Below are positions 1 to 6,168 of a stretch of 40,106 nucleotides of DNA, in pieces. The first letter of the stretch is position 1, and each line of letters starts with the position of its first letter. Source of the stretch: a virus. The notes under the pieces were generated by a model, which saw nothing but the letters and a program-made list of their open reading frames with translations, did no database searches and had not been told where the DNA came from. The DNA lies in the IMG/VR virus record IMGVR_UViG_3300025326_000104, positions 1 through 40,106 of that record; one strand, 5' to 3'. Position numbers and translations under genes: made by a program.

Positions 1-334
1 CGGATATAATTTTTAGTCCAGTTGATCCACTACCAACAAAAATCTCAAGAGGATAATCAAAAGCCATTCTGCCAATTCCAACTCTTTTCCCAAAGTAAGC
101 AGTATCGTATACTGATACTCGTCCTGTTCCATCCCCTATACCGGAATTGGGAACAAGAGAATCGCCAGGCAATGAGTCGCCGATGGCTACACGGGCAAGA
201 GAATCAACAGCGGAAGTAGCGGAGTCGATTCTTGCTCTGAGTTCCGGAGTAAGATCATAATATTTGATCTTCTGAGAAAACAGAGACGAGCAAAAAATGA
301 TGATCAATAACCAAATGTAAGAAATCATCTTCAT
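1..334 (-). CDS. Secreted protein of unknown function, cut by the window edge
   Basis: The frame is open from an ATG at 334 to the left edge, giving 111 codons in the window. The N-terminus is a signal peptide: Met-Lys, a hydrophobic run of about 16 residues (YIWLLIIIFCSSLF), then a likely cleavage site near Ser-Gln at residues 20-21. The mature part begins KIKYYDLTPELRARIDSATS. I recognise no domain. Its ATG shares one base with the stop of the upstream gene (TAATG), so it is probably translationally coupled. If the sequence is circular, the frame continues from 40106 and stops at 40078, giving about 120 residues. It is the last of several genes with similar leaders in this late operon. Export by the host and a surface or lysis role are inferences from the leader alone. 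Confidence 0.7.
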   Translation of the reverse strand, partial: MKMISYIWLLIIIFCSSLFSQKIKYYDLTPELRARIDSATSAVDSLARVAIGDSLPGDSLVPNSGIGDGTGRVSVYDTAYFGKRVGIGRMAFDYPLEIFVGSGSTGLKIIS

Positions 335-867
335 TAATAACGATATAACCTCAAGTTAAGTTTCACTTTAAAAGAGTCTGGGCAAATCATTCCCATTTTA
401 AAATCGGTCCATGCAGCTCTGTCCTCGACATTGGAAGTATCAGATGGAGAAGGGACAGAAGGAAAGGAAGTCCATACAAGAAGACTATCGAAGTAAGTTT
501 GAGCAACAACGCTCTCAATATCGAGATTCAGCGCAGGATCATTAATATGGAAATCAGCAGTATTAAAACGATCCCACAAAATTGTATCACCAGAATACCA
601 CTTTCCATTTATTTTATAATTAGGAAAGAAGTATAAGGCACTGTCTTTACCAGGATAGGAAGATATACTATCCAAGTCAAGAATCGTTGAGAATAGTCCA
701 TTAAATTGCCCAAATTGGCGGGTATCTTCAATAAACAGATTAACTTCTCTGCTGTAGAAAGTACCTCCAACTATCTTCTCAAAATCAGTTTCATACCAAA
801 GAGTATAGGATTGGCAGAAGGAGATTGTCGAAAGCAAAACAAAAAACAGGAATATAAGTTTCTTCAT
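334..867 (-). CDS. Secreted hypothetical protein, 177 aa
   Basis: The N-terminus MKKLIFLFFVLLSTISFCQS is a textbook signal peptide, with cleavage expected near the Cys-Gln at residues 18-19. A lipoprotein reading is less likely because no lipobox is obvious. The mature protein is rich in Trp, Tyr, Asp and Ser, with no motif I know. The start is supported by GGAG about ten bases upstream, separated by an A-rich run. The stop overlaps the next gene in TAATG. The neighbours are fibre-like or secreted proteins of the late operon, so a receptor-binding, baseplate or lysis-related role is possible but not shown. Confidence 0.75.
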   Translation of the reverse strand: MKKLIFLFFVLLSTISFCQSYTLWYETDFEKIVGGTFYSREVNLFIEDTRQFGQFNGLFSTILDLDSISSYPGKDSALYFFPNYKINGKWYSGDTILWDRFNTADFHINDPALNLDIESVVAQTYFDSLLVWTSFPSVPSPSDTSNVEDRAAWTDFKMGMICPDSFKVKLNLRLYRY

Positions 868-879
868 TTTTTTTTGCTC

Positions 880-903
880 CTTATCTTCTGTAAATGTTTA
901 CTA
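880..903. repeat. 24-bp direct repeat, copy 1
   Basis: On the plus strand it starts CTTATCTTCTGTAAAT and ends TTTACTA. It matches 1272-1295 at 23 of 24 positions, with G instead of A near the middle. It covers the last codons of the 881-1261 gene and leads directly into the ribosome binding site of the following gene. Confidence 0.8.
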
Positions 904-1261
904 AAATTTGAGTAATTCCAATAGAGTTGCTTCTAACTAATCTAAGAATTGCTTTGTTCCGATGAGAGAGAAGCCCAAACCAATCTTCACGATATAAATT
1001 TATTTCGAGAACAGCTCCTCCGATAGTAATAGTTTCAAGACTCTTTTCTGGCCCATATCCTAAATCTCCATGATCAAGCAATAATGAAACTGCAATTGTT
1101 CCACTTCCACCAGTAGCTTTTATTGCGGCGGAGCAAGTAGAATGAGGAAGGAAAGTATCGAGTAATGAAATATAAGGAGAATCACTCGTATTCTCACCAC
1201 TTAGAATAGTTAATATAAAAGAATGTTCTCTTTGTTGATCTTTTACAATGTTGTCGCCCAA
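881..1261 (-). CDS. Hypothetical late protein, 126 aa, TTG start
   Basis: The best start is TTG at 1261, preceded by AAGAGG at seven bases. The nearby ATG at 1266 opens a different frame that stops after seven codons. There is no signal peptide, unlike the neighbours on both sides. The predicted chain alternates beta-rich segments (SGTIAVSLLLDHGDLGYG, LETITIGGAVLEINLY) and looks like a small beta-sandwich. I cannot name a family. The gene is bracketed by two copies of a 24-bp direct repeat (880-903 and 1272-1295), so it may be an inserted or exchangeable cassette. Its last codons lie inside the first copy. Confidence 0.65.
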   Translation of the reverse strand: MGDNIVKDQQREHSFILTILSGENTSDSPYISLLDTFLPHSTCSAAIKATGGSGTIAVSLLLDHGDLGYGPEKSLETITIGGAVLEINLYREDWFGLLSHRNKAILRLVRSNSIGITQILVNIYRR

Positions 1262-1271
1262 TTCATAACCT

Positions 1272-1295
1272 CTTATCTTCTGTAAATATTTACTA
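1272..1295. repeat. 24-bp direct repeat, copy 2
   Basis: This is the second copy of the 880-903 repeat. It contains the perfect 12-bp palindrome GTAAATATTTAC. It sits at the stop codon of the 336-residue fibre-like gene and just before the ribosome binding site of the 126-residue gene. The two copies therefore occupy equivalent gene-junction positions 392 bp apart. Confidence 0.8.
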
Positions 1296-2303
1296 ATTTA
1301 CGCTTCTCGAAAGTTCATACCAGCTTACTCCATCAAATACTAAAGTTAGAGTAGTATCATCTGCACTTGTAAATGCAGCGCTGAGATCGACTGAATCGTC
1401 GGAGTGAGAATTATTGTCGGTTATTATCACAAGAGCATCTGTAAAAATGAAGACGTAAATTCCCAATCCAGAAGCTCCTGTTATAGATGCTATTGTATTT
1501 CCACCTTCATCAGCAGTAACTTTAACTACATTAGAAGTAACTGCAAACGTTGTAATTCCGACTCCCAGAGTTTTTGTTTGCAGACCAGAATTTACTATTT
1601 GACCAAATGTTGTTAAGCCATCGTCTGCATGGATTGTTCCAGTAGAAGTAATATTTCCAAATTCCCAGCCACCAGTAACAATGAGATCTCTGGCGAGTAT
1701 ACTATCCTGAATAACTGCTCTACTATTAATGCTATCCTCAAGAGCTGTGAAACTGAATCCGATCTCGGTGTTTGTTTCCCCAGCACTAATATCCACATCC
1801 CCTGTAGAAGTTAGTGGTGATGGAACAGTGAAACTTCCAATAACTCCTTCCATATCAACCACAGATAGACTGCCATTCGTAATTGCACTTCCCGTCAGTT
1901 GCTCTCTTGCATTTAAACTATCCTCGAGGTTATCGAAACTGAATCCTATTTCAGTATTAGTAATTCCAGCAGTTATATCAACTGTTCCAGTGGAAGTCAG
2001 AGGTGAAGGAACAGTGAAATCAGCGATAGTTCCAGTAAGATCGTTAACATCAAATGGGTAGAATGAAAGAGCTCCACTTGTAAGAGAGCTTGTCACATTC
2101 AAAATAGTAGGCAGAGCTTCGATTGTAGGAATTAAACTCGTATCAATAGCAAGTTTGTTTTCAGCGTTCTCAATTATTGTCACGCCATCATTAGCGTTGG
2201 TAATAGTATAAGTAACTGTTCCAGTCCCAGAACCAGTTACAGAGAATTGGGCAAAGAGCCATAAAGGAATAAGTAAAGCCAAAAGAGTTAAAAGTTTTCT
2301 CAT
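1293..2303 (-). CDS. Secreted, repeat-containing tail-fibre-like protein, 336 aa
   Basis: Residues 1-19 (MRKLLTLLALLIPLWLFAQ) form a signal peptide with cleavage expected at the Ala-Gln. Two copies of a segment of about 46 residues follow at a spacing of 62 (roughly 91-137 and 154-200). They share FTVPSPLTSTG, VDI.AG.TNTEIGFSF and LEDS.N.R, and the duplication is visible in the DNA too. The C-terminal third (TKTLGVGITTFAVTSNVVKVTADE to FDGVSWYELSRS) resembles the beta-rich terminal domains of phage fibre or capsid-decoration proteins. A fibre or receptor-binding role is likely, but a Sec leader is not typical of virion proteins assembled in the cytoplasm. The ATG lies one base after the preceding stop. 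Confidence 0.75.
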   Translation of the reverse strand: MRKLLTLLALLIPLWLFAQFSVTGSGTGTVTYTITNANDGVTIIENAENKLAIDTSLIPTIEALPTILNVTSSLTSGALSFYPFDVNDLTGTIADFTVPSPLTSTGTVDITAGITNTEIGFSFDNLEDSLNAREQLTGSAITNGSLSVVDMEGVIGSFTVPSPLTSTGDVDISAGETNTEIGFSFTALEDSINSRAVIQDSILARDLIVTGGWEFGNITSTGTIHADDGLTTFGQIVNSGLQTKTLGVGITTFAVTSNVVKVTADEGGNTIASITGASGLGIYVFIFTDALVIITDNNSHSDDSVDLSAAFTSADDTTLTLVFDGVSWYELSRSVN

Positions 2304-2304
2304 T

Positions 2305-2655
2305 TCAGAACCCCACCGATGGTTGGGACTGTGTCTTTAATCCAGCAGTATAAACCAATCCAGTTCCCGCAACTGTTTTTAAATAAAGAGTCGAAACTTT
2401 ATCCGATGGACCAAATGACCAGAAAGTTCCCTGTTTCAAAAGAATATAAGTCTTCGCCGTGTTCCACTTTAACATTACATCTACTGTATCGGCGTAAACT
2501 ATGAGATGCTGATAAACTATCGAAGCAGTAACAATCTTCTGACTTGTTGTAACAGAAGTCGTATCAGTCCACGAATAAAGTGCAAACTGTCCAAACGACA
2601 GCGAAGGAGCGATAAAAACTATAAGAAAAGCGAAGCTAAGAAGAAGCTTCTTCAT
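2305..2655 (-). CDS. Secreted hypothetical protein, 116 aa
   Basis: The signal peptide MKKLLLSFAFLIVFIAPSLS ends before FGQ, which is the likely cleavage region. The mature part is about 93 residues, beta-rich (TTSVTTSQKIVTASIVYQHL, VDVMLKWNTAKTYILLKQG), with no recognised domain. The ATG overlaps the 3' end of the terminase-small-like gene by 20 bp. A strong GGAGG lies inside that upstream gene, so translation is coupled. It is the first of the secreted late genes. A fibre-associated, carrier or lysis role is open. Confidence 0.75.
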   Translation of the reverse strand: MKKLLLSFAFLIVFIAPSLSFGQFALYSWTDTTSVTTSQKIVTASIVYQHLIVYADTVDVMLKWNTAKTYILLKQGTFWSFGPSDKVSTLYLKTVAGTGLVYTAGLKTQSQPSVGF

Positions 2656-3298
2656 ACTCTATTTCCTCCAGTTCTTCAACTTTAAGTTTTCCTTTTCTTA
2701 TCTCCTCCGCCCTTTTGTTTATTTCATCCAAATCGTCCTTAGTAAAAAAAGCATGACCGTGTAACTGCTTTTGAACTGGACCATTACCTCCCATTGCAGA
2801 TACATATTTGGCAGTGTCATTTCTAAGTCTTTTTTCACCTAATGACGTAGGGTGGCGGAGTAAATCTTGCTCGAGAACTTCAATTGCAAGAGGCTGCATA
2901 GCCTTAACACGTTTCTGCACATCGGTAGCAGTTATATCTCGCTTACCTTGCAGGAGAAGAATTTGTTCTCTAACAAGTGGATTCCTATTCAGAGCGGTCC
3001 AAACGCAAGAAGTTGAAAGATTAAGAATCTTACAAATCTCCTGTTGTTTGTAACCTACGGCGGCAAGGCGAGCAATCTCACGCCAATGCCCCCAAATTTT
3101 AAGAATATCTTCGTTGTCCTTTGCAACTTCAGACACAACAACGTCATCATCGTCAGATTCCGGATCCGATCCTGCAAGCATAGGAATAATTTTCGGATTC
3201 GGTTTTCCATTCCGAATCCGGCGTTCTTTTTCCATTTGCACTTCCATAAGGCGTTGTTCAATTTCCTTACGGCGCTTTTCAAAGTCAACGAGAGCCAT
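2636..3298 (-). CDS. HTH DNA-binding protein, candidate terminase small subunit
   Basis: The ATG at 3298 has GGAAG five bases upstream. A longer TTG reading from 3337 has no such support. The protein is 220 residues. The first 60 are highly charged (KRRKEIEQRLMEVQMEKERR, then an Asp/Glu cluster). A helix-turn-helix follows (IARLAAVGYKQQEICKILNL, STSCVWTALNRNPLVREQIL), then a helical region and an acidic tail. Charged N-terminus plus HTH plus helical C-terminus is the usual build of phage small terminases, which recognise packaging sites. It is also first in the late operon. It is not adjacent to the large subunit, so a late transcription regulator remains possible. Confidence 0.6.
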   Translation of the reverse strand: MALVDFEKRRKEIEQRLMEVQMEKERRIRNGKPNPKIIPMLAGSDPESDDDDVVVSEVAKDNEDILKIWGHWREIARLAAVGYKQQEICKILNLSTSCVWTALNRNPLVREQILLLQGKRDITATDVQKRVKAMQPLAIEVLEQDLLRHPTSLGEKRLRNDTAKYVSAMGGNGPVQKQLHGHAFFTKDDLDEINKRAEEIRKGKLKVEELEEIEYEEASS

Positions 3299-3975
3299 TT
3301 TTTCTTCCGTTCTTTCTTTGCCCACAAGATACGACAAGTCTTACCGTTGTGCAAGAAAAAAATTCGGGAAAATTCCGTTCCGTTAGGTGTAACCGTTGTG
3401 GAACCTTTTCCGACAGTTTCTTCCTTATGTTCACTTTCTGAACGTGAGTTACCCACTACCACAAAAGGCATTTCACATTTTCTGGCTAATGATCGTTGAA
3501 AAGTACTGACAAAATGTGAAAGGAAGGGTATATAGGGAAAGCTCACGTTACTTCCCCAAAGGGTGGGGTTTATCTCAAGAGGTTGTGTAGGTAGAAAGGA
3601 TCGGTTTGGTGTTCCGGATGTGGAAGAGATTGGTTAGCCTCAGGAAACAAGCCAGGCTCGTGTCAAACGTTTCGGTCAGAATTTGCGCAGGCGTGCAAAG
3701 TATTCGCTGGGAAACAAATTGCCGGTGCTGAGGAAACATTTTTCCCACTTGGTAAAGAGTACGATCGTTGTTTTTATTGAAGTTACAGTGTTGGCACAAG
3801 GTTTGTATCTATGTTGCCAGGTCTTTGACATACAGCCGTCACTAAAGTAACCAGCGGGTTGCGATAATGGGCGCAAAGAATGAAGCGTTATCTTGGGTTT
3901 GGTTTGGCATACCTAAGTACATTGCTATGAATGCCTTTTTTCTTACTAATTTCTATTAAAGAAAGGGGCTTAACA
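3299..3975. other. Divergent intergenic region between late and early units
   Basis: This 677-bp stretch separates the minus late operon from the plus early operon and should hold the promoters of both. I see a hairpin repeat at 3424-3448, a small GC hairpin CCCC/GGGG near 3554-3568, and a TTGACA hexamer at 3825-3830 with only a weak TAACCA 17 bases on. Short open frames exist on the minus strand, for example from an ATG at 3471 with weak upstream signal, and a 30-codon plus frame at 3867-3959. None has a convincing ribosome binding site, so I do not call them genes. Confidence 0.5.
3424..3448 (-). repeat. Dispersed hairpin repeat, copy 1
   Basis: Read on the minus strand it has left arm CTCACGTTCA, a five-base loop GAAAG and right arm TGAACATAAG, followed by GAAG. 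It is identical in arms and loop to the copy at 9637-9661, on the opposite strand. It lies about 125 bp upstream of the terminase-small-like gene. Confidence 0.8.
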
Positions 3976-4509
3976 ATGGTTACTAAAGCCAAAGCCAACA
4001 GGTTCCAGCATACTATTCAAGATGCCAAAGAATATGGACTGGATTCAATCCGAAGGACGATAACGGTTATCTACTTCGGTTGCAAGCGGGATGAGAAAGG
4101 CAAAACCGAGATCAAGTCGGAGCAGTACGAGCAGGAATTTAAGGCTAAGTACACAACCCCAGAAGAAGCTCACGAAGCGGTTATGGAGAAGATAGCCAAA
4201 ACGGTAACGTTCGATTTCAAAGACGTTAGCGTTGAAGAACTTCTGGCGTTGAACTTGACTCAGACTCCCGTTTTCAAGCTTTGGTATAACAACGAGCTCA
4301 CAAAGAATACTTTGGCTGAGATCGTTGAAATGCCAAAAGCAATAACCGTCAACGTCAGGGATTTACTCGACGGAAGAAACCAGCGGGATTCCAACCTGAC
4401 TAAAAAGTCAGATGCAGAACTTGACTCAGAAACGGAAAAGCTGATGAAGAGAATGGCAAAGATTGAGGCGGAGAAGACAAAACGGTCACGGGGAGGAGAG
4501 ACGGTCTAA
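3976..4509 (+). CDS. First early gene, hypothetical 177-aa protein
   Basis: The start is ATG at 3976 with AAGGGG at a good distance. An earlier ATG at 3931 would add 15 residues but lacks a binding site. The protein starts MVTKAKANRFQHTIQDAKEY and is soluble and charged, with a central mixed alpha/beta part (ITVIYFGCKRDEKGKTEI). Its C-terminal 35 residues (LTKKSDAELDSETEKLMKRM onwards) match the tail of the 163-residue protein at 6640-7131, suggesting a shared helical interaction motif. A strong terminator follows at once, so it is a monocistronic early transcript. Function unknown. An early takeover or DNA-binding role would fit its position, but that is inference. Confidence 0.75.
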   Translation: MVTKAKANRFQHTIQDAKEYGLDSIRRTITVIYFGCKRDEKGKTEIKSEQYEQEFKAKYTTPEEAHEAVMEKIAKTVTFDFKDVSVEELLALNLTQTPVFKLWYNNELTKNTLAEIVEMPKAITVNVRDLLDGRNQRDSNLTKKSDAELDSETEKLMKRMAKIEAEKTKRSRGGETV

Positions 4510-4519
4510 ACCCGCTTTG

Positions 4520-4558
4520 AAAAAACCCTTAGCCTATAAATGGTTAAGGGTTTTTTTT
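4520..4558 (+). terminator. Strong intrinsic terminator
   Basis: A 15-bp stem (A-run plus CCCTTAGCC pairing with GGTTAAGGG plus T-run, one G-U pair) with a seven-base loop is followed by eight T. It lies 11 bases after the stop of the first early gene. The flanking A and T runs could make it work in both directions. Confidence 0.9.
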
Positions 4559-4600
4559 GTCCGGTTTGGGTTACAAAATTACAAAATTTTGGTTGTTACA

Positions 4601-4634
4601 AATGTAGCTCTTGTTACTGTTGTAGCTCTTGTTA
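4601..4634 (+). repeat. 34-bp inverted repeat, left arm, with two 14-bp iterons
   Basis: The unit TGTAGCTCTTGTTA occurs twice as a direct repeat (4603-4616 and 4621-4634) at an 18-bp period. The whole arm is the reverse complement of 4788-4821 at 32 of 34 positions. Confidence 0.9.
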
Positions 4635-4693
4635 TGACCCGTTCTTTCCTTTTCGTTAGGAAGAAATCCTAAAAGCATATTAAGGGTCTCAAG

Positions 4694-4719
4694 TTTTTTT
4701 TTTTTTTTTTTTTTTTTTT
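4694..4719 (+). repeat. Homopolymer of 26 T
   Basis: An uninterrupted run of 26 T (26 A on the minus strand) lies between the inverted repeat arms. It is the longest homopolymer I see in the window. The exact length is prone to sequencing error. Confidence 0.85.
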
Positions 4720-4787
4720 CTAATAGAAAAAATCCTAATAGGATAATCTGAATTAAAATAGGATAACCGAGAACAGAACACACCCAG

Positions 4788-4821
4788 TAACAAGAGCTAC
4801 AAGAGTTACAAGAGCTACATT
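4788..4821 (-). repeat. 34-bp inverted repeat, right arm, with two iterons
   Basis: This arm is the inverted partner of 4601-4634. It contains the iteron twice in reverse (TAACAAGAGCTACA, then TTACAAGAGCTACA) at the same 18-bp period. The arms are separated by about 153 bp that include the T-run. Confidence 0.9.
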
Positions 4822-4840
4822 TTGCCGTCTGTGCTTTTGT

Positions 4841-4867
4841 TATAATTGGTGAACAAACGTTTACCAA
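4841..4867 (+). promoter_or_regulatory. Promoter-like -10 box overlapped by operator-like palindrome
   Basis: TATAAT at 4841-4846 runs directly into a dyad: TTGGTGAAC (4846-4854), a four-base centre, GTTTACCAA (4859-4867), with one mismatch. A dyad placed over a transcription start is the classic site for a dimeric repressor. No good -35 box is visible, so this could be a regulated or activated promoter for the 4984 gene. Confidence 0.45.
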
Positions 4868-4872
4868 AAGCC

Positions 4873-4902
4873 GCGCAAATTTTTGGTGCGCAAACTTTGC
4901 GC
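4873..4902. repeat. GCGCAAA direct and inverted repeats
   Basis: GCGCAAA occurs at 4873-4879 and again at 4888-4894. The second copy forms the perfect palindrome GCGCAAACTTTGCGC (4888-4902). It is GC-rich against an AT-rich background, just upstream of the 4984 gene. Confidence 0.7.
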
Positions 4903-4983
4903 TTGCTTTCCGCTCCCGCCGGTTGTAAATTTCAACGTGCCGGACTCCGTCTAAGGAACAGAACCTTAAAAGAGTAATTAACC

Positions 4984-5394
4984 ATGACTAAGACAAAACA
5001 CTCCGCCCTACCTTCCGAAGATTATCCTTCATCGTTTGTATTCAACGCTCGTGGCGATCTCAAAGACTTTGCAATTGTAATCTCGGTGCTTGAGAGCAAA
5101 TATAATTATCGGATTCGAAGTAAATCAGATGTGATAGCTACAGCATTGGCTATTCTTGCACAAAGCTTTAAGGACAATAAACTGTTACCTTTTCCGATTA
5201 ATTCTTATGAGGAAGCAGAAGCTTATCTTAAAAGCTTAGATTTTCTTAATATTCGTAAAAATATTCGGACAAAGGTTTCTAAAGAAGTTAAGTTAAACTT
5301 GCCTTCGGGGAACTACGTTTCCTCTTTAGAGAAAGCGAGAAGAGAAATCAAACTTTCCTCACGTTCAGATTCTGAACATGAGGAAGAAGCTTAA
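4984..5394 (+). CDS. Small regulator-like protein, 136 aa, possible ribbon-helix-helix fold
   Basis: ATG at 4984. After about 15 polar residues there is a beta-strand-like segment (SSFVFNARGD), a long helix (LKDFAIVISVLESKYNYRIR) and RSKSDVIATALAILAQSF, which resembles the second helix of ribbon-helix-helix regulators (SKSDVIxxAL). The match is suggestive only. The C-terminal half is basic and then acidic. The last residues, SSRSDSEHEEEA, are encoded by a copy of the dispersed hairpin (5358-5382). It lies directly downstream of the iteron region and an operator-like palindrome, so an autoregulator or origin-binding protein would fit. Confidence 0.6.
   Translation: MTKTKHSALPSEDYPSSFVFNARGDLKDFAIVISVLESKYNYRIRSKSDVIATALAILAQSFKDNKLLPFPINSYEEAEAYLKSLDFLNIRKNIRTKVSKEVKLNLPSGNYVSSLEKARREIKLSSRSDSEHEEEA
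5358..5382 (+). repeat. Dispersed hairpin repeat, copy 2
   Basis: Left arm CTCACGTTCA, loop GATTC, right arm TGAACATGAG, followed by GAAG. Pairing extends outward (TTC/GAA) to a 13-bp stem with one mismatch. It is inside the 3' end of the 136-residue gene and encodes its tail. Confidence 0.85.
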
Positions 5395-5465
5395 TTTAAA
5401 CTATAACTCAAAACCAGGGCAGTCCGGCGGCCCACGATGCCGGAAATTAAAAGTGAGGTGTTATT

Positions 5466-5636
5466 ATGTCAGAAGTAATTTTCGTTTCGTGTATCTATAT
5501 TTTCCTTGCCCTCGCATCTGGTCTCGCATGGGGAGAATATCATATCAAGAGTGAAACTGCAGCCTGGATGAAATGGCAAGAAGAGAAAAAGAATCTTCTA
5601 CAGCGCAGAAATAAACCAGTAAAGTATGGAAACTAA
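5466..5636 (+). CDS. Small single-span membrane protein, 56 aa
   Basis: ATG with GAGGTG seven bases upstream. The product begins MSEVIFVSCIYIFLALASGLA, one hydrophobic segment over residues 4-21. A basic, charged tail follows (MKWQEEKKNLLQRRNKPVKY). It is probably anchored with the tail in the cytoplasm. No family is recognised. The gap before it (5395-5465) contains a TCCGGC/GCCGGA hairpin near 5428-5449. Confidence 0.65.
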   Translation: MSEVIFVSCIYIFLALASGLAWGEYHIKSETAAWMKWQEEKKNLLQRRNKPVKYGN

Positions 5637-5660
5637 TAAAACTAAGAGAAGGAGGAAAAA

Positions 5661-5861
5661 ATGACCCTCGCGGAAGTGCATCCAACAGATCGCAATTATC
5701 CACAAGCATTAAAGTTTGTAGGACATGCCGCAGAACCGATTTCCCTACATCATAGCACGCAGGTACATGGTTACCATATGGGCAGAGTCAAAATTCAAGG
5801 ACGGGTTTTCTTATTTGGGGCAATAAAACTGAAAGTGTCTCGTCGACGCACTAAATTATAA
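5661..5861 (+). CDS. Hypothetical early protein, 66 aa
   Basis: A strong AGGAGG precedes the ATG. The small protein is His-rich (HHSTQVHGYHMGR around residues 29-41) and has a basic C-terminus (KVSRRRTKL). I see no known motif and its membership of a family is unknown. It lies between two small genes in the same direction, all with good binding sites. Confidence 0.6.
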   Translation: MTLAEVHPTDRNYPQALKFVGHAAEPISLHHSTQVHGYHMGRVKIQGRVFLFGAIKLKVSRRRTKL

Positions 5862-5885
5862 TGTCAAAAACAAAGGAGAACTAAG

Positions 5886-6065
5886 ATGAAAGCAAAAATT
5901 GAGAAGGGAATTTTGATAATTGAAATTCCTGTTCAAGACCCGCCACGCCCTTCCAAAAGTGGAAAAACTTTGGTTGTGGCAAGCTCGTACGGAAATGTTG
6001 CTACTACAGCGGAAGTAGGAGGAAAACCAGTAGTAATAGGGTTGAATGCCTACATATCAAAGTAA
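5886..6065 (+). CDS. Hypothetical early protein, 59 aa
   Basis: ATG preceded by AAAGGAG at ten bases. It is a short beta-rich protein (KGILIIEIPVQDPPRPSKSG, TLVVASSYGN, KPVVIGLNAYIS). Such compact strand patterns occur in small phage proteins related to DUF-type beta folds, but I cannot name one. The stop is five bases before a long hairpin at 6070-6143. Confidence 0.65.
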   Translation: MKAKIEKGILIIEIPVQDPPRPSKSGKTLVVASSYGNVATTAEVGGKPVVIGLNAYISK

Positions 6066-6069
6066 AACC

Positions 6070-6143
6070 AAAAGGCTCCTTGTTCTCCACTACAAACCCC
6101 TCCTTTGGAAAATTGCCCAAGACGGAGAGCAAGGATGCCTTTT
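6070..6143 (+). promoter_or_regulatory. Long hairpin with anti-Shine-Dalgarno-like loop
   Basis: AAAAGGC, CCTTG and TCTCC on the left pair with GGAGA, CAAGG and GCCTTTT on the right: about 18 pairs including one G-U, with a small bulge. The loop of about 35 bases contains CCCCTCCTTTGG, close to the 16S rRNA anti-Shine-Dalgarno core CCTCCTTT. It could pair with the AAAGGA of the gene at 6169. The stem ends in TTTTATT, so it may act as a terminator, a translation control element or both. Confidence 0.55.
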
Positions 6144-6168
6144 ATTAACCTAAAGAAAGGAAAAAGAG

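Larger units (their letters stand above)
4559..4983. other. AT-rich iteron region, candidate replication origin
   Basis: This 425-bp gene-free stretch is dense in repeats. In order it holds TTACAAAA direct repeats (4571-4590), a 34-bp inverted repeat pair (4601-4634 and 4788-4821), the dyad TTAGGA/TCCTAA (4656-4672), 26 consecutive T (4694-4719), the dyad ATCCTA/TAGGAT (4732-4744) with another TAGGAT at 4759, a promoter-like TATAAT with an operator-like palindrome (4841-4867), and GCGCAAA repeats (4873-4902). Iterons with an AT-rich segment are typical of origins bound by an initiator. A regulatory hub or a miniature inverted-repeat element are alternatives. Confidence 0.5.

Noticed and set aside
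3055-3546. Minus-strand open frame of 163 codons overlapping the terminase-small-like gene
   Set aside because: Its second half is the wrong frame of that gene. The first part (from ATG 3471) includes a hairpin repeat and has only weak start signals; it is described under the intergenic region.
3790-3808. Sigma-54-like TTGGCAC with TTGT at -12
   Set aside because: Spacing fits, but the -12 element is GT instead of GC and one chance match in a 677-bp region is not convincing.
3575-3876. Two overlapping minus-strand frames with Cys and His residues
   Set aside because: They start without ribosome binding sites, overlap each other in different frames and resemble no family.
4571-4867. Minus-strand open frame with a poly-lysine stretch
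   Set aside because: The lysines are the 26-T run read backwards, the frame covers the inverted repeats, and there is no ribosome binding site.
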